Below, in pieces: positions 6,838 through 11,405 of a DNA stretch of 11,405 bases. The notes below the pieces were generated by a model. The model worked only from the letters and a program-made list of their open reading frames with translations, did not search any database and was not told the DNA's origin. The stretch is taken from NCBI GenBank assembly GCA_945912085.1, contig CAMEBJ010000023.1, forward strand, positions 1 to 11,405, read 5' to 3'. Within the stretch, counting starts at the first letter, position 1; every line of letters begins with the position of its first letter. This DNA comes from an uncultured Bacteroidales bacterium. Its GTDB lineage: Bacteria > Bacteroidota > Bacteroidia > Bacteroidales > UBA932. The translations under genes and the position numbers were made by a program.

Positions 6838-9405
6838 ATGCAGTACAACAGAAACGATGTTAATCAACCGTCCTGGAACAGCGTGTTTGTCTCAAGACAC
6901 CTTCCGGACAGTTTAAAAGATCTTGAAACTTTGTCGAGAAATCTTTGGTGGTGCTGGAACGAGAACGCCAAGGAACTGTTCAAATCCATTGATCCGGAAG
7001 CTTGGGAAAGCACCGGTGAGAATCCGATTGCGATGCTCGACAAAGTGAAATTGAAAAGGTACCAGAAACTTGCCAAAGATTCAGCCTTCCTCGGAAATCT
7101 GAAAAAGGTGATGGAGGAGTTCAATTCATATATGGCTCTGAAGGCCGAAAGGAAGACTCCGTCAATCGCCTATTTCTGTATGGAATACGGTCTTGACACT
7201 TCATTGAAAATCTATTCCGGAGGTCTCGGCATTCTTGCCGGAGACTATCTCAAGGAGACCAGTGATATGAACACCAATCTTGTGGCCATCGGTCTTCTTT
7301 ACAGATATGGATATTTTACCCAGATGCTTTCTGCACAGGGTGAGCAGGTTTCAAAATACGACGCGCAGGACTTTATGAAGATTCCTGCCTCTCCGGTGCG
7401 TGACGCTTCCGGGAACTGGATGACCATCAGCATTGCCTTCCCTGGAAGGCTTCTCAATGCAAGACTCTGGAGAGTGGATGTCGGAAGGACCGAGCTCTAC
7501 CTGCTTGACACAGACTACGAAGAGAATATTCCTGAGGACAGGTCAATCACCCATCATCTCTACGGAGGTGACTGGGAGAACAGACTCAAGCAGGAACTCC
7601 TCCTGGGTGTGGGCGGTATCCGCGCACTTCGCAAACTTGGCATGAATCCACAGGTTTATCACTGCAATGAGGGTCACGCCGCATTCATCGGCCTTGAGAG
7701 ACTGCGCGAGTACATCGACCAGGACAATCTCGAATTCAACGAGGCTCTGGAAGTAGTGAGGGCTTCATCGCTCTTCACTACACACACACCTGTCCCTGCT
7801 GGCCACGACTCATTCGACGAGGGGCTTCTCAGAAAATATCTCGACCACTATCCGGGAAGATTGAAGATTGACTGGACCACAATGATGGGACTCGGAAAAA
7901 TCAAGGCAGATGATGCGAACGAGAAATTCTCGATGAGCATCCTTGCAGCCAACATCTCTCAGGAGGTTAACGGAGTGTCCTGGCTTCACGGCAAGGTCAG
8001 CCGTGACATCCTTTCGAATATGTGGCCTGGCTATCTTCCGGAGGAACTCCACGTCAGCTATGTGACAAACGGAGTTCACTATCCGACCTGGACTGCTCCG
8101 CAGTGGAAGGACATCCACGCACGCGTGTTCGGCGATGACTTCAAGACCCATCACTATGACAAGTCCTGCTTCGAAGGAATCTACAAGATTTCCGATGAAG
8201 AGGTCTGGACTGTCAGGACAGCTCTCCGCAAGAGACTCATCGAGGAAATCAAGGAAAGGCTCTCAAATCCTTCAGAGACAAACCACTATTCTCCGCGCCA
8301 GATTGTCACCATCAAGGAGACTCTCCGTGACGATGTCCTTACAATCGGTTTCGCAAGGCGTTTTGCCACCTACAAGAGGGCTCACCTGCTTTTCCGTGAC
8401 CTTGACAGGCTCAATGAGATTGTGAATGACCCTCGCCGCCCGGTTCAGTTCGTGTTCGCGGGCAAGGCCCATCCTGCCGACAAGGCCGGACAGGACCTTA
8501 TCAAGATGATTGTGGACATTTCCAAGAGACCGGAATTCATCGGAAAAATTGTCTTTGTTCCAAACTATGACATCACTCTTGCAAAATATCTCGTACAGGG
8601 TGTCGATGTGTGGATGAACAACCCTACAAGACCTCTTGAGGCTTCCGGAACGTCCGGAGAAAAGGCTGCGATGAACGGTGTAATGCACTTCTCCGTGCTT
8701 GACGGATGGTGGGTTGAAGGTTACAAGCAGGGTGCCGGCTGGGCTCTTCCGATGGAAAGGACCTACGATGACCAGAACTATCAGGATGAACTCGATGCCG
8801 CAACGATTTACGGAACCATCGAGAATGAAATCGCTCCAATTTTCTACAACGTGAATCCTGCCACCGGCCGTTCTTCAGACTGGATTGAGTACATAAAGAA
8901 CACAGTCGCAATGGTTGCCTGCAACTTCACGACCAACAGGATGCTCACGGACTACATCAACCAGTACTACGATCCTCAGTCTAAAAGAGTTGAGGCTCTG
9001 GTGGCTGATGACTACAAGGTTGCCCGTGAAATTTCTGCCTGGAAGGAACATATGCGCTGCGAGTGGCAGAATGTCGGCGTGATTTCAATGGTGAAACCGG
9101 ACAGTACCTACAACAACCTCTCTCTTGGCAACGAGTTCAATGCAGAGGTGGTACTCAGCATAGGAGGACTCAAACCTGAGGAAATCGGAGTTGAGATGCT
9201 GTTCGCAACCGCAGACAACAAGGGCAAACTCCATATACAGGAGAAATTTGATTTCACTCCAGTATCCTGCGAAAATGGTGTGGCCACTTACAAGGCTGCA
9301 TTGCTTCCTGAGACAACCGGACTGTACCAGGTTGCCGCAAGGATTTATGCGAAGAATTCCCTCCTGCCACACAGACAGGATTTCGAACTTGTAAGATGGT
9401 TGTAG
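6838..9405 (+). CDS. glgP: Alpha-glucan (glycogen) phosphorylase, GT35, short type
   Basis: It releases glucose 1-phosphate from the non-reducing ends of alpha-1,4-glucans, using pyridoxal phosphate. It has 855 aa, the usual size of the Thermus/Bacteroidota-type alpha-glucan phosphorylases. An N-terminal DUF3417-like segment (about 12-115, with LSRNLWWCWNENAKELF) precedes the GT35 body. Visible motifs are YHCNEGHAAF (274-283), THTPVPAGHDSF, VTNGVHYPTW, ARRFATYKRAH (R508 and K513 match the phosphate-binding R-x4-K of the family) and RPLEASGTSGEKAAMNG, with K609 the expected Schiff-base lysine. About 75 C-terminal residues form a beta-rich extension seen in relatives. The ATG at 6838 follows an AT-rich leader. 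It is the degradative arm of the cluster and would need a debranching activity to pass branch points, which makes the altered GDE-like neighbour notable. The last 10 nt overlap ribF. Confidence 0.96.
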   Translation: MQYNRNDVNQPSWNSVFVSRHLPDSLKDLETLSRNLWWCWNENAKELFKSIDPEAWESTGENPIAMLDKVKLKRYQKLAKDSAFLGNLKKVMEEFNSYMALKAERKTPSIAYFCMEYGLDTSLKIYSGGLGILAGDYLKETSDMNTNLVAIGLLYRYGYFTQMLSAQGEQVSKYDAQDFMKIPASPVRDASGNWMTISIAFPGRLLNARLWRVDVGRTELYLLDTDYEENIPEDRSITHHLYGGDWENRLKQELLLGVGGIRALRKLGMNPQVYHCNEGHAAFIGLERLREYIDQDNLEFNEALEVVRASSLFTTHTPVPAGHDSFDEGLLRKYLDHYPGRLKIDWTTMMGLGKIKADDANEKFSMSILAANISQEVNGVSWLHGKVSRDILSNMWPGYLPEELHVSYVTNGVHYPTWTAPQWKDIHARVFGDDFKTHHYDKSCFEGIYKISDEEVWTVRTALRKRLIEEIKERLSNPSETNHYSPRQIVTIKETLRDDVLTIGFARRFATYKRAHLLFRDLDRLNEIVNDPRRPVQFVFAGKAHPADKAGQDLIKMIVDISKRPEFIGKIVFVPNYDITLAKYLVQGVDVWMNNPTRPLEASGTSGEKAAMNGVMHFSVLDGWWVEGYKQGAGWALPMERTYDDQNYQDELDAATIYGTIENEIAPIFYNVNPATGRSSDWIEYIKNTVAMVACNFTTNRMLTDYINQYYDPQSKRVEALVADDYKVAREISAWKEHMRCEWQNVGVISMVKPDSTYNNLSLGNEFNAEVVLSIGGLKPEEIGVEMLFATADNKGKLHIQEKFDFTPVSCENGVATYKAALLPETTGLYQVAARIYAKNSLLPHRQDFELVRWL

Positions 9406-10277
9406 CAACCGGATTTTTTGACGGTGTCCACATCGGGCACCGTCTTGTAATCTCCCAGCTTGTTGAACAGGCGAAGACATTCGGGGATGAAAGCCTCGTG
9501 GTGACATTTTGGCCCCATCCCCGGAATGTACTTCAGAAAGAGGCGCATTCACTGCGTCTTTTGTCCTCTCTTGAGGAAAAGAAGGAAATGCTGAAAGGAC
9601 TTGGCGTTGACCGGGTTGAGGTTCTTCCCTTTACCCGGGAATTCAGCCGTCTGTCTGTCCGGAACTATCTCTCCGAGTATGTGATCGGAAAGTTCTCAGG
9701 CACCAGGATTGTCCTCGGCTATGACAACAGATTCGGCTGCGAGAATGATTCCGAGAATATCGGCACTGTAGCCTCTGAACTCGGTCTTGAGGTCGTGAAT
9801 GCCCCTTTGTGCTCATCACAGACAGGTATGGCAGTCAGCTCAACCTGGATCAGAGCAATGATTTCCGCCGGTGACGTGGAGGGGGCATCCTCCCTTCTTG
9901 GCTACAATTACAGTCTTCTGGGAGTCGTGGTCTGCGGAGACCGCATCGGCAGGACCATCGGTTTCCCGACTGCGAATATGCAGTTGTATGAGCCTCTGAA
10001 ACTTCTGCCGGCCAACGGAGCATATCTGGTCAAGGTCTCCGTCCTTGGCGAGGAAAGGTTCGGAATGTGCAACATCGGAGTGCGTCCGACCCTCAGGCTC
10101 GGGAATGCCACCACGATAGAAACGCATATATTTGACTTTGACCAGGATATATATGGCCTCGACCTTCGTGTCACCTTCCTTCGCCGTATCAGGCCGGAGG
10201 TGAGGTTTGATTCCCTTGAGGCTTTGAGGGCCCAGCTGGAGGAGGACAGACGGGCAATATTTTCGGAGTTGGCGTAA
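9396..10277 (+). CDS. ribF: Bifunctional riboflavin kinase/FMN adenylyltransferase
   Basis: It phosphorylates riboflavin to FMN and adenylates FMN to FAD. The N-terminal nucleotidyltransferase domain (about 1-150) starts at once with VVATGFFDGVHIGHR, which holds the HIGH-like motif H12-x-x-H15, and ends with SSTWIRAMISAGDVEGASSLLG. The C-terminal riboflavin kinase domain (about 165-293) carries GRTIGFPTANM (185-195), GMCNIGVRPT and IETHIFDFDQDIYG (E242, candidate catalytic residue). At 293 aa it is slightly short because it lacks the few residues that often precede the first strand. No better upstream start is evident, since the frame would run into glgP coding sequence. The ATG overlaps the end of glgP by 10 nt in another frame, so translation is probably coupled. 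The link to glycogen genes looks positional, not metabolic. Confidence 0.95.
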   Translation: MVVATGFFDGVHIGHRLVISQLVEQAKTFGDESLVVTFWPHPRNVLQKEAHSLRLLSSLEEKKEMLKGLGVDRVEVLPFTREFSRLSVRNYLSEYVIGKFSGTRIVLGYDNRFGCENDSENIGTVASELGLEVVNAPLCSSQTGMAVSSTWIRAMISAGDVEGASSLLGYNYSLLGVVVCGDRIGRTIGFPTANMQLYEPLKLLPANGAYLVKVSVLGEERFGMCNIGVRPTLRLGNATTIETHIFDFDQDIYGLDLRVTFLRRIRPEVRFDSLEALRAQLEEDRRAIFSELA

Positions 10278-10298
10278 ATTGAAGGATAATGCCTGTTC

Positions 10299-10321
10299 TT
10301 TGAAAATATTTACTATCTTTG
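10299..10321 (+). promoter_or_regulatory. Bacteroidota-type promoter for greA-HIT
   Basis: TATCTTTG at 10314-10321 is an exact match to the Bacteroidota -7 consensus TAnnTTTG and is followed by CA, as often seen. The best TTTG upstream (10299-10302) is only 11 nt away, whereas about 19-21 nt is usual, so the -33 element is weak or unconventional. A start point near 10325-10328 is inferred. This gives greA its own transcript, separate from the glgP-ribF transcript. Confidence 0.6.
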
Positions 10322-10330
10322 CAAATGACG

Positions 10331-10366
10331 AGGGTTCTGTGTAGGAATACAACAGGACTCCTTTTT
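10331..10366 (+). terminator. Terminator-like hairpin in the greA leader (attenuator candidate)
   Basis: The arms 10331-10343 and 10348-10362 pair with a GGAA (GNRA-type) tetraloop, one bulged A (10352), one G:T pair and one likely bulged T (10359). Five T follow or overlap the stem end (10362-10366). The hairpin lies downstream of the -7 element and 29 nt before the greA start, so it would be in the greA mRNA leader. It may end ribF read-through, attenuate greA, or do both. Confidence 0.5.
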
Positions 10367-10394
10367 AATTATGTAACAAAAACAATATTTTATT

Positions 10395-10862
10395 ATGGCA
10401 GTACATTATATGACCCAGGAGGGTCTTGACAAATTGAAGAAGGATCTTGCTGACGCATTGGCGCAGCGTCCTGTGATATCTGCCCAGATTGCAGAGGCGA
10501 GAGACAAGGGAGATCTTTCCGAGAATGCTGAATATGAGGCTGCAAGGGAAGCTCAGGGGCTTCTGGAACTTAATATTTCCAAACTTCAGGACCTTGTTGC
10601 GAACGCACGCGTAATCGACGAGTCTCAGATTGGAACTGACAAGGTACAGATGCTCAACAAGGTGAAAGTGAAGAATCTGAATGTGGGTTCGGTGATGGAG
10701 TTCACCCTCGTGGGAGAGAACGAGGCCGACTTCGCACACGGAAAGCTGGCAGCCACGACTCCTATCGGGAAAGCCCTTATGGGCCACTCCAAGGGCGATG
10801 TGGTTGAGGCTCACGTTCCGTCAGGAATAATGAAATTCGAAATCCTTGACATCACTCTTTAG
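10395..10862 (+). CDS. greA: Transcription elongation factor GreA
   Basis: GreA enters the secondary channel of RNA polymerase and stimulates cleavage of backtracked RNA. The 155-aa protein shows the full family layout. The N-terminal coiled coil begins MTQEGLDKLKKDLADA and has the acidic tip DKGDLSENAEY; D40 and E43 correspond to the catalytic-tip residues D41 and E44 of E. coli GreA. The C-terminal FKBP-like domain (about 80-155) has TPIGKALMGHSKGDVVE. The ATG at 10395 gives the usual N-terminus, and a second Met five codons later is also possible. It has its own promoter and a structured leader, and the HIT gene follows after 3 nt. Confidence 0.97.
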   Translation: MAVHYMTQEGLDKLKKDLADALAQRPVISAQIAEARDKGDLSENAEYEAAREAQGLLELNISKLQDLVANARVIDESQIGTDKVQMLNKVKVKNLNVGSVMEFTLVGENEADFAHGKLAATTPIGKALMGHSKGDVVEAHVPSGIMKFEILDITL

Positions 10863-10865
10863 GTT

Positions 10866-11270
10866 ATGGCGACGATTTTTACCAGAATTGCAAAGGGAGA
10901 GATTCCTTCTTACAAGGTTGCGGAGAGCGAGGATTTCTACGCTTTCCTCGATATAGCCCCTCTTGCCAAAGGTCACGTGCTGGTCATCCCGAAGAATGTG
11001 GAGGATGACTACATATTCAACCTTGATGAAAAGACATATTCAGGCTTGTGGGCCTTTGCCCGCAAGGTGGCTGCGGCACTCAGGAATGCCGTGCCTTGCA
11101 AAAGGGTAGGGGTCGCCGTACTGGGAATGGAAGTCCCCCACACCCACATCCATCTCGTCCCTCTCAACAGTGAGTCGGATATGGATTTTCGTAAAGCCAA
11201 ACTTGAACTGACACCGGAAGAGTTCTCTGCGGTGGCTTCCTCAATATTGAAGGAATATGAAAAACTGTAA
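10866..11270 (+). CDS. HIT family nucleotide-binding hydrolase
   Basis: This is a histidine-triad protein of 134 aa. Members hydrolyse or transfer nucleotides from substrates such as AMP-lysine, Ap4A or aminoacyl-adenylates; the substrate here is unknown. The N-terminus (IFTRIAKGEIPSYKVAESED) is typical of the HinT/HIT branch, followed by FLDIAPLAKGHVLVIPK. The triad HTHIHLV places H92, H94 and H96, the middle of which would be covalently nucleotidylated (H94 by motif order). It starts 3 nt after the greA stop, so the two are almost certainly co-transcribed, an arrangement I recall from other Bacteroidota. Its last 14 nt overlap the next gene. Confidence 0.94.
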   Translation: MATIFTRIAKGEIPSYKVAESEDFYAFLDIAPLAKGHVLVIPKNVEDDYIFNLDEKTYSGLWAFARKVAAALRNAVPCKRVGVAVLGMEVPHTHIHLVPLNSESDMDFRKAKLELTPEEFSAVASSILKEYEKL

Positions 11271-11405
11271 AATCGTTCTGAAGACGGCTGCAATGTGCGC
11301 CGTCTTGTTTCTTGCATCATGCTCCAGGAATGCATCGGTAAGGGGAACCTTGCAGCAGGCTCCGGATTCAGACATTGTCGTCAGACTTCTTGACGTCAAC
11401 AGATA
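11257..11405 (+). CDS. Lipoprotein, N-terminal part only (DUF4369/thioredoxin-like family suspected)
   Basis: The ATG at 11257 opens a frame that stays open to the window end (49 codons plus 2 nt). It starts MKNCKIVLKTAAMCAVLFLA and continues SCSRN, a bacterial lipoprotein signal with lipobox L19-A-S-C22. Lipidation at C22 is expected. Residues after C22 lack the acidic cluster of the Bacteroidota surface-export signal, suggesting a periplasm-facing anchor. The segment VRGTLQQAPDSDIVVRLLDV resembles the first strand of DUF4369 domains, which in Bacteroidales often precede a thioredoxin/AhpC-TSA domain; that part is outside the window, so the family call is tentative. A later Met (codon 13) would leave no basic N-region, so the first ATG is preferred although it overlaps the HIT gene by 14 nt. 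Confidence 0.75.
   Translation, partial: MKNCKIVLKTAAMCAVLFLASCSRNASVRGTLQQAPDSDIVVRLLDVNR
11281..11306 (+). other. Inverted repeat inside the signal-peptide region of the lipoprotein gene
   Basis: AAGACGGC (11281-11288) and GCCGTCTT (11299-11306) are perfect inverted repeats. With a bulged T, a further GC/GC pair closes a small loop. The hairpin begins 10 nt after the HIT stop and is followed by GTTTCTT, so it resembles a weak terminator for greA-HIT. It also codes residues 9-17 of the lipoprotein. Regulatory function is inferred only from structure and position. Confidence 0.5.

Noticed and set aside
9085..9552. A - strand frame across the glgP-ribF junction
   Set aside because: Both + strand genes there are well supported by family motifs; the antisense frame has none.
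1..11405. CRISPR array, insertion sequence, tRNA/rRNA genes or phage genes
   Set aside because: No regularly spaced repeats, transposase motifs, terminal inverted repeats or tRNA-like arms were seen; the window is filled by housekeeping and storage-metabolism genes.

Overview
The window reads as chromosomal DNA of a member of the Bacteroidota, most likely order Bacteroidales. Four things point there: a typical Bacteroidota -7 element (TATCTTTG) before greA; AT-rich leaders without a Shine-Dalgarno sequence before most genes; a eukaryote-type branching enzyme together with an archaeal-type debranching-enzyme homologue and a short-type glucan phosphorylase; and a lipoprotein with a Bacteroidales-like N-terminus. 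This assignment rests on recognising families and signals, not on a search. All genes lie on the + strand. Coding density is very high and no gene-free stretch exceeds about 120 bases.

Region 1 (62-9405) is a storage-polysaccharide (glycogen) cluster. In order it holds a GH13 branching enzyme (glgB), a GH133/GDE-like protein, a GT4 glycosyltransferase that is the likely glucan synthase, a GH57 alpha-glucan hydrolase or transferase, and a GT35 alpha-glucan phosphorylase (glgP). The debranching-like gene and the GT4 gene overlap by 4 nt (ATGA), with a strong Shine-Dalgarno at the junction. A hairpin separates the GH57 gene from glgP and may reduce read-through. Together the genes cover chain extension, branching, remodelling and phosphorolysis. 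However, the debranching-like protein has lost several residues normally invariant in the GH133 active site.

Region 2 (9396-10277) is ribF (FMN/FAD synthesis). Its start lies inside the end of glgP, so it probably shares that transcript. Region 3 (about 10299-11270) has its own promoter and holds greA and a HIT-family hydrolase gene separated by 3 nt. The greA leader contains a terminator-like hairpin with a U-tract. Region 4 (11257 to the window end) is the start of a lipoprotein gene that overlaps the HIT gene by 14 nt and is cut by the window edge.

The points most worth a second look are: (i) the rewritten active site of the GH133-like protein; (ii) a histone H1-like Lys/Ala/Pro tail on the GH57 enzyme; (iii) near-absence of the palindrome CATG across the whole window; and (iv) an attenuator-like structure in the leader of greA, which itself encodes a transcription elongation factor.
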